Source of the DNA: HGM04593 sp045661225
GTDB lineage: Bacteria; Bacteroidota; Bacteroidia; Bacteroidales; Bacteroidaceae
Direction: 5' to 3'
NCBI GenBank assembly: GCA_045661225.1
Contig: JAZRFF010000038.1
Coordinates: 37,843 to 101,842, forward strand
DNA: 64,000 nt
The notes under the pieces are model-generated. The model was not told where the DNA came from, did no database searches, and was given only the letters and a program-made list of their open reading frames with translations. Shown piece by piece: positions 44,016 through 54,382 of the stretch (position 1 is the first letter of the stretch; each line of letters starts with the position of its first letter). Position numbers and translations under genes: made by a program.

Positions 44016-45722
44016 ATGCAAAAAAGAATCATTGAGTGCGTGCCTAATTTCTCTGAGGGACGCAACACCGAAACAATCAAGCAGATAACAGATGTTATTG
44101 AGAATGCGAAAGGGGTAAAATTACTCGACGTTGACCCGGGCGAGGCCACCAACCGCACAGTCGTAACTTTTGTAGGCGAGCCCGGGGCTGTCATTGAAAC
44201 TGCCATAGCAGCTATAAAGCGCGCAACCGAACTGATTGATATGCGCCAACATAAGGGAGCACACCCGCGTATGGGCGCGTGCGACGTATGCCCTCTCATT
44301 CCCGTATCGGGAGTAACAATGGAGGAGTGCGTTGAACTTGCACGAACTTTAGCAAGGCGCATTTCCGAAGAGTTGAAAGTGCCAACTTACTGCTACGAAT
44401 CGGCAGCATTCAAGCCCGAGCGACGCAACCTTGCCGTATGCCGCGAGGGAGAGTACGAAGGACTGCCCGAGAAGATGGCCAACGAAGAGAAAAGGCCCGA
44501 CTTTGGCGCACGTCCATACGACGAAGGCATAGCGCGTACAGGAGCAACAGCCGTTGGCGCACGCGACTTTCTTGTGGCAGTAAATTACAACCTGAACACA
44601 ACTTCTACACGCCGCGCCAATGCCATTGCGTTTGACGTACGCGAAAAAGGACGCCCAATGCGTGAGGGCAACCCTATTGTAGGCAAAATAGTAAAGAACG
44701 AAAATGGCGAGCCTGTAATGATACCCGGAACACTCAAAGAGTGCAAGGCCATAGGTTGGTATATAGAGGAATATGGCATTGCTCAGGTATCAATGAATAT
44801 GACCAACCTTGCCGTAACGCCCTTACACACAGCATTTGACGAGGTGTGTCGCGCTGCCGAGGCACGCGGTGTGCGTGTGACAGGCACCGAGATTGTAGGT
44901 CTTGTACCCAAAAAGGCGCTTGTAGACGCCGGACGCCATTTTCTGCACAAACAGCACCGTTCGACCGGTGTCCCCGAGAAGGAACTTGTGCGCATAGCTA
45001 TTGAAAGTATGGGGCTGTCGAACTTAAAAGAGTTCAAGCCCGAGGAAAAGGTTGTGGAGTACATTCTTGAGGCCGAAGAACAGAAAGAGATTAAAAGGCT
45101 TGTAGACAGGACCTGCGCAGCATTCGCCGAAGAGACCGCGAGTGAATCGCCTGCACCCGGCGGCGGCTCTATATCGGCCTATATGGGAGCATTAGCGGCT
45201 GCGCTCGGAACGATGGTAGCCAACCTATCGTCACACAAAGCAGGCTGGGACGACCGTTGGGAGTACTTCTCGGACTGGGCCGAAAAGGGCATTGCCGTTA
45301 TGAACGAGCTTCTGTCACTGGTAGACGAAGACACAGCCGCATTCAACAAGATTATGGACGTCTTTGGAATGCCCAAAGGCACTGACGAAGAAAAAGCGGC
45401 GCGTGCTGCAGCGATGGAGAGTGCTACATTGTACGCTACCCAAATTCCTCTGCGAACAATGAAGGCCGCATATAAGGCATTCGATATTGTACGCGCTATG
45501 GCACAGGAGGGCAATCCCAATTCTGTGTCGGACGCAGGAGTTGGAGCATTGGCGGCACGCTCGGCGGTAATGGGCGCCTGCCTTAATGTAAAAATCAACG
45601 CAGCAGGGCTCAAGGACCGTAGCACCGCAGACGCCCTTGTAAACGAAGCAAAAGAGATACAAGCGCGTGCCGAGGTTGCCGAAAAGGAGATACTCGCTAT
45701 TGTCGAGAGCAAGATAAACTAA
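44016..45722 (+). CDS. ftcD: Glutamate formimidoyltransferase/cyclodeaminase
   Basis: A bifunctional enzyme that moves the formimino group from formiminoglutamate to tetrahydrofolate, releasing glutamate, then deaminates to 5,10-methenyl-THF. It has 568 residues from the ATG at 44016; an upstream in-frame start adds 34 residues unlike the family. The N-terminal transferase starts with IIECVPNFSEGRN and has QHKGAHPRMGACDVCPLIPV. The C-terminal cyclodeaminase has SPAPGGGSISAYMGALAAAL. Both halves look complete. First gene of the hut operon, 17 bases before hutU. Confidence 0.95.
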   Translation: MQKRIIECVPNFSEGRNTETIKQITDVIENAKGVKLLDVDPGEATNRTVVTFVGEPGAVIETAIAAIKRATELIDMRQHKGAHPRMGACDVCPLIPVSGVTMEECVELARTLARRISEELKVPTYCYESAAFKPERRNLAVCREGEYEGLPEKMANEEKRPDFGARPYDEGIARTGATAVGARDFLVAVNYNLNTTSTRRANAIAFDVREKGRPMREGNPIVGKIVKNENGEPVMIPGTLKECKAIGWYIEEYGIAQVSMNMTNLAVTPLHTAFDEVCRAAEARGVRVTGTEIVGLVPKKALVDAGRHFLHKQHRSTGVPEKELVRIAIESMGLSNLKEFKPEEKVVEYILEAEEQKEIKRLVDRTCAAFAEETASESPAPGGGSISAYMGALAAALGTMVANLSSHKAGWDDRWEYFSDWAEKGIAVMNELLSLVDEDTAAFNKIMDVFGMPKGTDEEKAARAAAMESATLYATQIPLRTMKAAYKAFDIVRAMAQEGNPNSVSDAGVGALAARSAVMGACLNVKINAAGLKDRSTADALVNEAKEIQARAEVAEKEILAIVESKIN

Positions 45723-45739
45723 TTAACAGACAGACGATT

Positions 45740-47755
45740 ATGACAGACTTTCAAAAAGATATACTGACAGGTATTCCAGATGTGCTTCCTGCACGAAAGG
45801 CATACGACACCACAGCCAACCACGCACCCAAGCGAAAGGACATACTCACCGACGAGGAGAAGAAACTCGCGCTCGCCAATGCTCTACGCTACTTTCCCGA
45901 GAAGCACCACGCAGAACTTGCGCCCGAATTTCTTGAGGAACTAAAAGAGTATGGACGTATTTATATGTACCGTCTGCGTCCCGACTACGAGATGTACGCT
46001 CGTCCCATTGACGAATACCCTGCGCGTTCACGTCAGGCTGCGGCAATAATGCTGATGATACAGAATAATCTCGACAAAGCGGTAGCACAGCACCCGCACG
46101 AACTAATCACATACGGCGGCAACGGCGCAGTGTTCCAAAATTGGGCACAATACCGTCTTGCAATGAAATATCTTGCCGAGATGACCGACGAACAGACACT
46201 TGTGATGTATTCAGGACACCCGTTGGGACTGTTCCCATCGCACAAAGACGCTCCGCGCGTTATTGTCACAAACGGAATGGTAATACCCAACCACTCGTCA
46301 CAGGACGATTGGGAGCGTTTCAATGCAATGGGAGTGTCGCAGTACGGACAGATGACTGCCGGCTCATATATGTATATTGGACCGCAGGGCATTGTTCACG
46401 GCACGACAATCACCGTTATGAACGCTGCACGCAAACGTCTGAAAGAGGGGCAAAAAGACCTTAGAGGAATGCTCTTTGTCACAGCAGGATTGGGCGGAAT
46501 GTCGGGTGCGCAGCCCAAGGCCGGAAATATTTCGGGAGTAGTAAGCGTCACTGCCGAGATTAACATTGCGGCTGCCGAAAAACGCTACAAACAGGGTTGG
46601 GTCGATGAGCTGCACTCGTCGCTCGACGAACTTGTGCCTCGTATAAAAGAAGCCGTCGCAAACAAAGAGACTGTGTCGTTCGCCTATGTAGGCAACGTTG
46701 TCGACCTATGGGAACGCCTTGCCGACGAAGAGATAAGCGTTGACCTCGGTTCGGACCAGACATCGTTACACAACCCTTGGGCGGGAGGTTACTACCCTGT
46801 AGGATACAGTTACGAAGAGTCGAACAGTATGATGGCTAACGAGCCCGAGCGTTTCCGCGATTGCGTGCAGGAGTCACTGCGTCGTCACGTAGCAGCCATA
46901 AACAGGCTCACAGCAAGAGGTATGTATTTCTTTGACTATGGCAATGCGTTCCTGCTTGAATCGTCACGCGCCGGAGCCGACATTACAACCCCAGAGGGAA
47001 AATTCCGCTACCCCTCGTACGTTCAAGATATTATGGGCCCGATGTTCTTTGACTATGGATTCGGACCGTTCCGTTGGGTGTGTACATCGGGAACCGAAAA
47101 AGACCTTGAAACAACCGACAGGCTTGCAGCCGAGGTTCTTGAACAGATGCTTGCCGAAGCTCCCGAAGAGATTCGCGGACAGTTGGCCGACAACCTGCAC
47201 TGGATACGCGAGGCTAAGCAGAACAGGCTTGTCGTTGGTTCACAAGCGCGTATCTTGTACGCCGACTCCGAGGGTCGCACGCGCATAGCATTGGCATTCA
47301 ACGAAGCAATCAAGAAGGGAGAAATTTCGGCACCGGTGGTACTCGGACGCGACCATCACGACGTGTCGGGAACCGACTCGCCCTACCGTGAGACATCGAA
47401 CATATACGACGGTTCGCAGTTCTGCGCAGATATGGCTGTACACAATGTCATCGGCGACTCGTTCAGAGGTGCGACCTGGGTATCGCTGCACAACGGCGGA
47501 GGCGTCGGTTGGGGCGAGGTTATAAACGGTGGATTCGGTATGGTCATAGACGGTTCCGACGAGTCGGCGCGTCACATTGAGGAGATGTTGCTATGGGACG
47601 TCAATAACGGCATTGCACGCCGCAGTTGGGCGCGCAACGAAGGTGCAATGTTTGCCATTAAGCGACAGATGGAGCGCACGCCGCTGCTCAAAGTCACACT
47701 GCCCAATATCGCCGACAATAAACTTATAGAGAGAGTATTCAACGAAAACCGATAA
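45740..47755 (+). CDS. hutU: Urocanate hydratase (long form)
   Basis: Adds water to urocanate to give imidazolone propionate, using tightly bound NAD+. It has 671 residues, longer than the roughly 550 of enterobacterial and bacilli enzymes, a known form in Bacteroidetes. Urocanase motifs are clear: LITYGGNGAVFQNWAQYRLA, LVMYSGHPLGLFPS, RGMLFVTAGLGGMSGAQPKA, DQTSLHNPWAGGYYPVGYS and GDSFRGATWVSLHNGGGVGW. It lies 17 bases after ftcD and 16 before hutH. Confidence 0.96.
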   Translation: MTDFQKDILTGIPDVLPARKAYDTTANHAPKRKDILTDEEKKLALANALRYFPEKHHAELAPEFLEELKEYGRIYMYRLRPDYEMYARPIDEYPARSRQAAAIMLMIQNNLDKAVAQHPHELITYGGNGAVFQNWAQYRLAMKYLAEMTDEQTLVMYSGHPLGLFPSHKDAPRVIVTNGMVIPNHSSQDDWERFNAMGVSQYGQMTAGSYMYIGPQGIVHGTTITVMNAARKRLKEGQKDLRGMLFVTAGLGGMSGAQPKAGNISGVVSVTAEINIAAAEKRYKQGWVDELHSSLDELVPRIKEAVANKETVSFAYVGNVVDLWERLADEEISVDLGSDQTSLHNPWAGGYYPVGYSYEESNSMMANEPERFRDCVQESLRRHVAAINRLTARGMYFFDYGNAFLLESSRAGADITTPEGKFRYPSYVQDIMGPMFFDYGFGPFRWVCTSGTEKDLETTDRLAAEVLEQMLAEAPEEIRGQLADNLHWIREAKQNRLVVGSQARILYADSEGRTRIALAFNEAIKKGEISAPVVLGRDHHDVSGTDSPYRETSNIYDGSQFCADMAVHNVIGDSFRGATWVSLHNGGGVGWGEVINGGFGMVIDGSDESARHIEEMLLWDVNNGIARRSWARNEGAMFAIKRQMERTPLLKVTLPNIADNKLIERVFNENR

Positions 47756-47771
47756 AAACATAAAAACCACT

Positions 47772-49262
47772 ATGATTCATTATATTAGTTCCGAGCACCT
47801 AACAATAGCAAGAGTCGAGGAAATACTAACCGGGAATTACACCCTTGCTTTGAGCGACGACGCTGTACGACGTATTGAACATTGTCGCAAATATCTCGAT
47901 GAAAAGATGGAAAATGCAGGGCGTCCCATATATGGAGTAACAACCGGATTCGGCTCGCTTTGCAACATCTCGGTTGATAAAGAGAACCTTTCGCTCTTGC
48001 AAAAGAACCTTATGATGTCACACGCCTGTGGCACCGGGCAGCGCGTTCCGCACGAGATAGCCCGTTTAATGCTGTTGCTCAAGGCACAATCGCTCTCATA
48101 CGGACACTCCGGCGTGCAGTTGGCAACAGTGCAACGCCTTGTCGATATGTTCAACAACAATATTATCCCTGTCGTATATGAGCAAGGCTCGCTTGGTGCT
48201 TCGGGCGACCTATCGCCGCTTGCGCATATGTGCCTGCCGCTGATAGGGCTTGGAGAGGTCGAGATTGAGGGGAAAATAGTCGATGGTGCCGAAATGATGA
48301 AAAGAATGAACTGGGAGCCAATCACGCTATGCTCGAAAGAGGGCTTGGCACTGCTCAACGGCACACAGTTTATGTCGGCCTACGGTGTTTATTCGCTAAT
48401 TAACGCCAAGCGCATAAGTCGCTGGGCCGACAGCATTGGCGCAATGTCACTCGATGCCTTTGACGGCCGTATGGAACCTTTTGAGCATAATGTACACGCC
48501 ATACGCCCGCACAACGGTCAAATTGAGACTGCAAGAAACATAAGGGAGATTCTTGCCGGGAGCGAGATTATAAAGCAACCAAAAAAACACGTTCAGGACC
48601 CCTACTCGTTCCGCTGTATTCCACAAGTACACGGAGCATCGAAGGACACTATTGCATACGTCGAAAGTGTGCTTGAAACCGAGATAAATTCAGCAACCGA
48701 CAACCCTACGGTATTCCCCGACACCGACGAAGTAATTTCAGCCGGCAATTTCCACGGACAACCCATTGCCCTTGCGATGGATTTTCTTGCCATTGCCGTT
48801 GCCGAATTAGGCAATATATCGGAACGCCGAATATACAAGATTATTTCAGGCTCACGAGGCTTGCCGAACTTCCTTGTTGCCAACCCCGGACTAAATAGCG
48901 GTTTTATGATACCACAATACACAGCAGCGTCCATTGTAAGCCAGTCAAAAGGATTATGCTGGCCTGCGTCGTGCGATTCAATTCCATCGTCACAAGGTCA
49001 AGAGGACCACGTCAGTATGGGTTCAAATGCCGCTACAAAACTTTGGAAAGTGGTGCAAAATACCGAGCGCGTGCTTGCCATAGAGTTAATGAACAGTGCG
49101 CAAGCATTGGAGTTCCGCCGTCCGCTACACTCGTCAGCAAAAATCGAAGCTATATTCGAGGCCTATCGCAAGAGAGTTCCATTCGTCGAGAACGACACTG
49201 TAATGTTCCCGCACATTGCCGAATCGGTAAAATTCCTGCAAGAGAATGAGCCTGCTTGTTAA
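47772..49262 (+). CDS. hutH: Histidine ammonia-lyase
   Basis: First step of histidine breakdown, giving urocanate and ammonia. It has 496 residues. The self-formed MIO cofactor comes from Ala143-Ser144-Gly145 in GSLGASGDLSPLAH. The N-terminal catalytic Tyr region RPIYGVTTGFGSLCN and the later SATDNPTVFPDTDEV and PSSQGQEDHVSMGSNAA are intact. It overlaps hutI by 17 bases, which implies translational coupling. Confidence 0.97.
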   Translation: MIHYISSEHLTIARVEEILTGNYTLALSDDAVRRIEHCRKYLDEKMENAGRPIYGVTTGFGSLCNISVDKENLSLLQKNLMMSHACGTGQRVPHEIARLMLLLKAQSLSYGHSGVQLATVQRLVDMFNNNIIPVVYEQGSLGASGDLSPLAHMCLPLIGLGEVEIEGKIVDGAEMMKRMNWEPITLCSKEGLALLNGTQFMSAYGVYSLINAKRISRWADSIGAMSLDAFDGRMEPFEHNVHAIRPHNGQIETARNIREILAGSEIIKQPKKHVQDPYSFRCIPQVHGASKDTIAYVESVLETEINSATDNPTVFPDTDEVISAGNFHGQPIALAMDFLAIAVAELGNISERRIYKIISGSRGLPNFLVANPGLNSGFMIPQYTAASIVSQSKGLCWPASCDSIPSSQGQEDHVSMGSNAATKLWKVVQNTERVLAIELMNSAQALEFRRPLHSSAKIEAIFEAYRKRVPFVENDTVMFPHIAESVKFLQENEPAC

Positions 49263-50481
49263 AAACATAGGCACACTCGTTGGCATTGACGAGAGTGGCC
49301 GCACACGTGTTGCCGGCAAGGAGATGAACGATATTGCAACCTTGCAAAATGCCTGGCTGCTGACCGACGGCCGACGCATAAAGGATTACGGCACAATGGA
49401 CACGCTGCCCGAGGCCGGCGAGGCCGAGATTATCGATGCTCAAGGCGGGTGGTTGTTCCCCTCGTTCTGCGACTCACACACGCACATTGTGTATGCAGGG
49501 AGTCGCGAGCAAGAGTTTCTCGACAAGATAAACGGCCTCACATACGAAGAGATAGCCAAGCGAGGAGGAGGTATTCTGAACTCTGCCGACCGCTTGCACG
49601 GGACGACCGAAGAGGAACTTTACACACAAGCAATGGAACGCATTAACGAAATTGTAAAAATGGGTACAGGGCTTGTCGAGATAAAGTCGGGATACGGACT
49701 AACACTTGAGGACGAACTGAAGATACTGCGTGTCATTCGCCGGATAAGAGAAAATGCGCCACTTGAGGTACGCGCGACATTTCTGGGTGCACACGCTGTC
49801 GGACGCGCCTATAAAGGGCGTCAAGCCGAGTATGTGGAACACGTCTGCAACGAAATGATACCGGCTGTCAGCAAAGAAGGCCTTGCCGATTTTGTAGACG
49901 TATTCTGCGACAAAGGATTCTTCACCGTCGAGGAGTGTGCAAAGATTATGCAAGCCGGAGGGAAGTTCGGTCTACGCGCAAAGATACACGCCAACGAACT
50001 TGCGGTGTCCGGAGGCGTAGAGGTCGGCGTGGAACACGGAGCACTATCGGTCGACCATCTTGAATCAATGGGTGACGAACAGATTGCTGCCCTGCAAGGC
50101 AGCGACACTATGCCCACAATGTTGCCCGGTTGCGCATTCTTCCTGGGAATAGGCTACCCGCCCGCCCGCAAGATGATTGATGCAGGGCTCGCTGTTGCGC
50201 TCGCATCGGACTACAATCCCGGCACTGCCCCGTCAGGCAATATGCGCTTCGTGGCCTCATTGGCAAGCATAAAAATGAAGATGACACCCGCCGAGGCACT
50301 CAACGCCGCTACTCTGAACAGCGCCTGTGCTATGGGCGAGAGCAGAGACTACGGCAGCATAACTCGTGGCAAAGTGGCAAACTTCTACATTACAAAGCCA
50401 TTGCCGTCGTTAGCCTTTATGCCATACGCCCACCAGACACCGTTAATAGAAACTATAGTACTGAAAGGAAAAAGAGTCTGA
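49246..50481 (+). CDS. hutI: Imidazolonepropionase
   Basis: Opens the imidazolone ring to formiminoglutamate, the substrate of FtcD. It has 411 residues in the amidohydrolase fold. Metal ligands His78 and His80 lie in FCDSHTHIVYAG. GTGLVEIKSGYGLTLEDELK, KIHANELAVSGGVEVGVEHG and LASDYNPGTAPSGNM complete the site. The ATG at 49246 lies inside the end of hutH. A terminator follows within 20 bases. No hutG or hutC homologue is seen in the operon. Confidence 0.97.
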   Translation: MSLLVKNIGTLVGIDESGRTRVAGKEMNDIATLQNAWLLTDGRRIKDYGTMDTLPEAGEAEIIDAQGGWLFPSFCDSHTHIVYAGSREQEFLDKINGLTYEEIAKRGGGILNSADRLHGTTEEELYTQAMERINEIVKMGTGLVEIKSGYGLTLEDELKILRVIRRIRENAPLEVRATFLGAHAVGRAYKGRQAEYVEHVCNEMIPAVSKEGLADFVDVFCDKGFFTVEECAKIMQAGGKFGLRAKIHANELAVSGGVEVGVEHGALSVDHLESMGDEQIAALQGSDTMPTMLPGCAFFLGIGYPPARKMIDAGLAVALASDYNPGTAPSGNMRFVASLASIKMKMTPAEALNAATLNSACAMGESRDYGSITRGKVANFYITKPLPSLAFMPYAHQTPLIETIVLKGKRV

Positions 50482-50500
50482 GCAGGCCTATAAACCGATA

Positions 50501-50546
50501 AAAAGCAATGGCATTCTCCACAATGGGCGATTGCCATTGCTTTTTT
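50501..50546 (+). terminator. Terminator of the hut operon
   Basis: A 13-bp stem (50501-50513 with 50532-50544) ends in a T-run, 20 bases past hutI. Confidence 0.88.
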
Positions 50547-50569
50547 AGTATTATTCCCCAAAAAAGTAT

Positions 50570-50577
50570 TATCTTCG
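50570..50577 (+). promoter_or_regulatory. Possible -7 element before the S46 peptidase
   Basis: TATCTTCG, one mismatch to TAnnTTTG, 24 bases before the start. No -33 box is clear. Confidence 0.35.
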
Positions 50578-50601
50578 TGCAATAAACAGCACAAACCGAC
50601 T

Positions 50602-52701
50602 ATGATTAGAAAATTTCTGCTCTGCACGCTCGCGTGCATCACATTGACAACCGCCACAGCCGATGAGGGAATGTGGCTTCCGAGTCTCATAAAAGAGCGC
50701 ATCAAAGATATGCGCAAGAAAGGCTTTAAACTAAAAGCCGATGATATTTATTCCGACGACAAGGCATCGTTAAAGGACGCTGTCGTGCAGTTCGGTGGTG
50801 GTTGTACGGGCGAGTTTATATCGTCCGAGGGCCTGTTGCTCACTAATCACCATTGCGGCTACGCATCTATTCAGAAGCTCTCATCGGTAGAGCACGACTA
50901 CCTTACCGACGGATATTGGGCAATGTCACGTAGCGAAGAGCTGCACGTCCCCGGCCTGAAAGTAACACTGCTTGTGAGTATGGAAGATGTTACCGCAAGG
51001 ATTGCAAACGGAGAGAGCAAGGAGGATATTATAGAAAAAGCGACAAGCGGTAAAGATCTCAAGGCAACAATTGAGTCAATGTACTACGGCAACCAGCAGT
51101 ATCTGTTTGTGTACCGCACATTCCGCGATATACGCCTTGTAGGAGCACCCCCATCGTCAATAGGCAAATTCGGCGGCGACACCGACAACTGGATCTGGCC
51201 GCGTCATACAGGCGATTTTTCCATATTCCGCGTATACGCCAATGCCAACAACGAGCCGGCCGACTACGACGAAAGCAACGTGCCCTACCGCCCTGCCCGA
51301 CACTTCAAAATTTCGACCAAAGGCATTGATGAAGGCGACTTTACAATGATTTACGGATTCCCCGGAAACACACAGGAGTATATAATTTCCGACGCTGTAA
51401 TGTACCAAAATCTTGCAAACATAGTAAAAATAGTACTCCGCGACATTCGTCTCGAGATAATTTCCGAGGCGCAGTCGAAAGATGTTGCCACACGCATTGC
51501 ATACGCCGCCAAGCACGCAAACATTGCCAACGCCTGGAAAAAGTGGCAGGGCGAATGCCTTGGGCTTACACGTCTCGATACATACAACAAGAAAAAAGAG
51601 TATGAGGCCGAGTTTAATGCTTGGGCAGCCGACAAGCCTCAATATGCGACACTGCTCGACTCTATGCACGCCGCTTACAACAAGGTCATTCCCCACTATT
51701 ATGTACGTGAACTCTTCAATGAGAGCATTGCCGGCATAGAGGCTTTCAATTTTGCTCTTTGGTTATATACACAGCAACAGCAGGGCATCAAGCTCACCGC
51801 CGACGTACAAGCCAAGGGACGCAACTATTATCTGAAAGATTATAGGGTTGAAATTGACAAGGCTATTGCAAAGAGAATGATTGCTCAATATATAGCCCTT
51901 ATGCCACAGGAAGGCGATGCACACACAGGTGAGCCGACAATGAACGTTCCAAACTCACAACGCGTTCCGCAACAGCTCACCGACGCAATTGCAAGAAGCG
52001 GCAATGTAGAAAAGTTTGTAGAAGATATCTTCACAAACAGCAAGCTGCTTACTGATTACCCTCTGACAAGCGAAGAGATAGCCTCGGACCCTATGGTTCA
52101 GCTTGCAAGCTGGTTCAGCGAACACGTAGCCGCCAACCATAAATACAAATACCGTAACCTGAGCAACGTTCCCGAGATTGAAAGATGGTACCGCACCTAT
52201 ATGCAGGCGCTACGCGAATGGGACAAGGAACGCGCATTCTACCCCGATGCAAATTTCACGCTGCGCGTGGCATATGGTACCGTAACCGGTTACGAGAATG
52301 CCGATGGCGAATACCACACACCACTCACAACCCTTGACGGCATTATAGCAAAGGACAACCCCGAAATATACGATTACAATATTCCGCAGTCCCTGCGCGA
52401 CATTTACAAGAATAAAGACTACGGCCGTTGGAGCATTGACAACAATGGCAAGAAAAGCGTGCCTGTGTGTTTCCTTGCGTCGAACCACACATCGGGCGGC
52501 AACTCAGGCTCACCGGTGCTGAATGCAAAAGGCGAGCTTATAGGCATTAACTTCGACCGCACCTGGCGCTCTACGATGAGCGATATTGAGTTCGACCCCA
52601 CAATATGCCGCAACATCTCGGTCGATATTCGTTACGTGCTTTTTGTTGTCGACCGCATAGGAGGTGCTGCATACCTCCTTGACGAGATGGAGATTAAGTA
52701 A
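50602..52701 (+). CDS. S46-family dipeptidyl-peptidase, DPP11 type
   Basis: A 699-residue exported serine peptidase (signal peptide LLCTLACITLTTATA) that removes dipeptides from peptide N-termini in the periplasm. The catalytic His84 (LLTNHHCGYAS) and Ser635 (SGGNSGSPVLN) are visible; the Asp is probably Asp205 in RHTGDFS. Arg653 in INFDRTWRS falls 18 residues after Ser635. In Porphyromonas DPP11 the Arg that sets Asp/Glu preference holds the same spacing, while DPP7 has Gly. So an acidic-residue preference is predicted. First gene of a five-gene unit. Confidence 0.93.
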   Translation: MIRKFLLCTLACITLTTATADEGMWLPSLIKERIKDMRKKGFKLKADDIYSDDKASLKDAVVQFGGGCTGEFISSEGLLLTNHHCGYASIQKLSSVEHDYLTDGYWAMSRSEELHVPGLKVTLLVSMEDVTARIANGESKEDIIEKATSGKDLKATIESMYYGNQQYLFVYRTFRDIRLVGAPPSSIGKFGGDTDNWIWPRHTGDFSIFRVYANANNEPADYDESNVPYRPARHFKISTKGIDEGDFTMIYGFPGNTQEYIISDAVMYQNLANIVKIVLRDIRLEIISEAQSKDVATRIAYAAKHANIANAWKKWQGECLGLTRLDTYNKKKEYEAEFNAWAADKPQYATLLDSMHAAYNKVIPHYYVRELFNESIAGIEAFNFALWLYTQQQQGIKLTADVQAKGRNYYLKDYRVEIDKAIAKRMIAQYIALMPQEGDAHTGEPTMNVPNSQRVPQQLTDAIARSGNVEKFVEDIFTNSKLLTDYPLTSEEIASDPMVQLASWFSEHVAANHKYKYRNLSNVPEIERWYRTYMQALREWDKERAFYPDANFTLRVAYGTVTGYENADGEYHTPLTTLDGIIAKDNPEIYDYNIPQSLRDIYKNKDYGRWSIDNNGKKSVPVCFLASNHTSGGNSGSPVLNAKGELIGINFDRTWRSTMSDIEFDPTICRNISVDIRYVLFVVDRIGGAAYLLDEMEIK

Positions 52702-52715
52702 TTCCGCACACCCTT

Positions 52716-54377
52716 ATGGAATACCTCAACGAACTATTCATAGAGCACTCGGCACTGCAAGCGATTGTGGTGCTGTCGCTCATTTCGGCTATAGGATTGA
52801 TGCTCGGCAAGGCAAAGTTCTTTGGAGTATCATTAGGAGTGACATTTGTCTTTTTCATAGGCATTATTGCCGGACATTACGGTCTTACCATAGACAGCCA
52901 GATGCTCTATTATGCCGAGACATTCGGTCTTGTGCTTTTTGTATATGCGCTTGGCTTGCAGGTAGGCCCCGGTTTTTTCAGTTCAATGCGCACCGAGGGG
53001 GCGAAGCTTCTGTTGCCCGCAACAGGCGTGCTTCTTGCGGGTACTCTTATGGCAATACTCCTTGGTTACGTCTGCAACGTATCTATGCCCGACATTTCGG
53101 GTATACTCTGCGGAGCGACAACCAACACCCCGGCTCTTGCCGCAGCGCAACAGACGCTCAAGCAAATGGGAATTAACAGCAGCGGAGCTGCGCTGGGTTG
53201 CGCCCTTACATACCCATTAGGCGTCGTAGGTGTAATATTGGCCATAATATTCCTGAGAAAGTTGTTCGTGCGCCCCGAAGACATACCACAACCAGACAGC
53301 AAGCACAATCGTAACGTATTCATCGCAAGCTACCGTATAACCAACCCGGCGGTGTTCGGAAAGACTATCTCCGAGGTCGCCCATTCGGGACACAACCATT
53401 TTGTAATTTCACGTATGTGGCACAAAGGACACGTGCTCATACCAATGTCCGACAGAATTCTGCACAAGAACGACATTGTGCTGGTAATAACAAAGCCCGA
53501 AGAGACCGAGGCTCTGCGTCTCGTATTCGGTGAGCAGGAGCAGAAGGACTGGAACTCCGAAAATATCGACTGGAACAAGATTGACAGCGAACTTACGTCG
53601 CAACGCATACTTGTGACACGTCCGGGGATAAACGGCAAGAAACTATCGTCGTTGCGACTGAGAAACAACTACGGTATAAACATAAGCAGGGTTTACCGTT
53701 CCGAGGTTCAATTGTTGGCAACCCCCGACCTTGTGCTGCAGCTTGGCGACCGCCTGACAGTCGTAGGCGAAGCTGCCGACATCAAGCGCGTCGAAGGCAT
53801 ATTAGGCAATGCCGTAAAGAGCCTCAATGAGCCGAATCTCGTATCGGTGTTCGTAGGAATAATTTTGGGACTGATGGTGGGTAGCATTCCCCTCTCGATA
53901 CCGGGAATATCGCTCCCCGTTAAACTTGGCCTCGCCGGCGGTCCTATTATTGTAGGTATTCTCATTGGCACATTCGGGCCGCGCCTGCATATGATTACAT
54001 ACACCACACAGAGTGCCAATATGATGCTTCGGGCAATTGGACTAAGCCTCTACCTTGCCTGTTTAGGACTTGACGCAGGAGAGCACTTTTTTGAGACTGT
54101 AGTACGTCCCGAGGGCGCACTATGGTTGTTACTCGGAGTACTAATCACATTTATACCGGTGACGCTTGCCGGGGTATTTGCTCTGCGAGTGATGAAACTT
54201 GATTTTGGTTCCATTGCCGGGCTCCTGTGCGGTTCAATGGCGAACCCTATGGCTCTGAGTTATGCCAACGACATTATCGAAGGTGACAAGCCATCGGTAG
54301 CCTATGCAACCGTATATCCGGTGTGTATGTTCCTGAGAGTGATTATAATACAGCTTGTACTGATGCTTTTTATATAA
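52716..54377 (+). CDS. AspT/YidE/YbjL-family putative transporter
   Basis: A 553-residue inner-membrane protein with two blocks of about five to six membrane helices around two TrkA-C-type regulatory domains (about 210-380; FIASYRITNPAVFGKTISEV and LVTRPGINGKKLSSLRLRNN). Each block has the duplication signature (GILCGATTNTPALAAAQQTL and GLLCGSMANPMALSYANDII). The family includes the aspartate:alanine exchanger AspT, but most members are of unknown substrate. Fourteen bases after a DPP11-type peptidase, a role in export or uptake of acidic amino acids is attractive but not shown. Confidence 0.9.
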   Translation: MEYLNELFIEHSALQAIVVLSLISAIGLMLGKAKFFGVSLGVTFVFFIGIIAGHYGLTIDSQMLYYAETFGLVLFVYALGLQVGPGFFSSMRTEGAKLLLPATGVLLAGTLMAILLGYVCNVSMPDISGILCGATTNTPALAAAQQTLKQMGINSSGAALGCALTYPLGVVGVILAIIFLRKLFVRPEDIPQPDSKHNRNVFIASYRITNPAVFGKTISEVAHSGHNHFVISRMWHKGHVLIPMSDRILHKNDIVLVITKPEETEALRLVFGEQEQKDWNSENIDWNKIDSELTSQRILVTRPGINGKKLSSLRLRNNYGINISRVYRSEVQLLATPDLVLQLGDRLTVVGEAADIKRVEGILGNAVKSLNEPNLVSVFVGIILGLMVGSIPLSIPGISLPVKLGLAGGPIIVGILIGTFGPRLHMITYTTQSANMMLRAIGLSLYLACLGLDAGEHFFETVVRPEGALWLLLGVLITFIPVTLAGVFALRVMKLDFGSIAGLLCGSMANPMALSYANDIIEGDKPSVAYATVYPVCMFLRVIIIQLVLMLFI

Positions 54378-54382
54378 TTACA

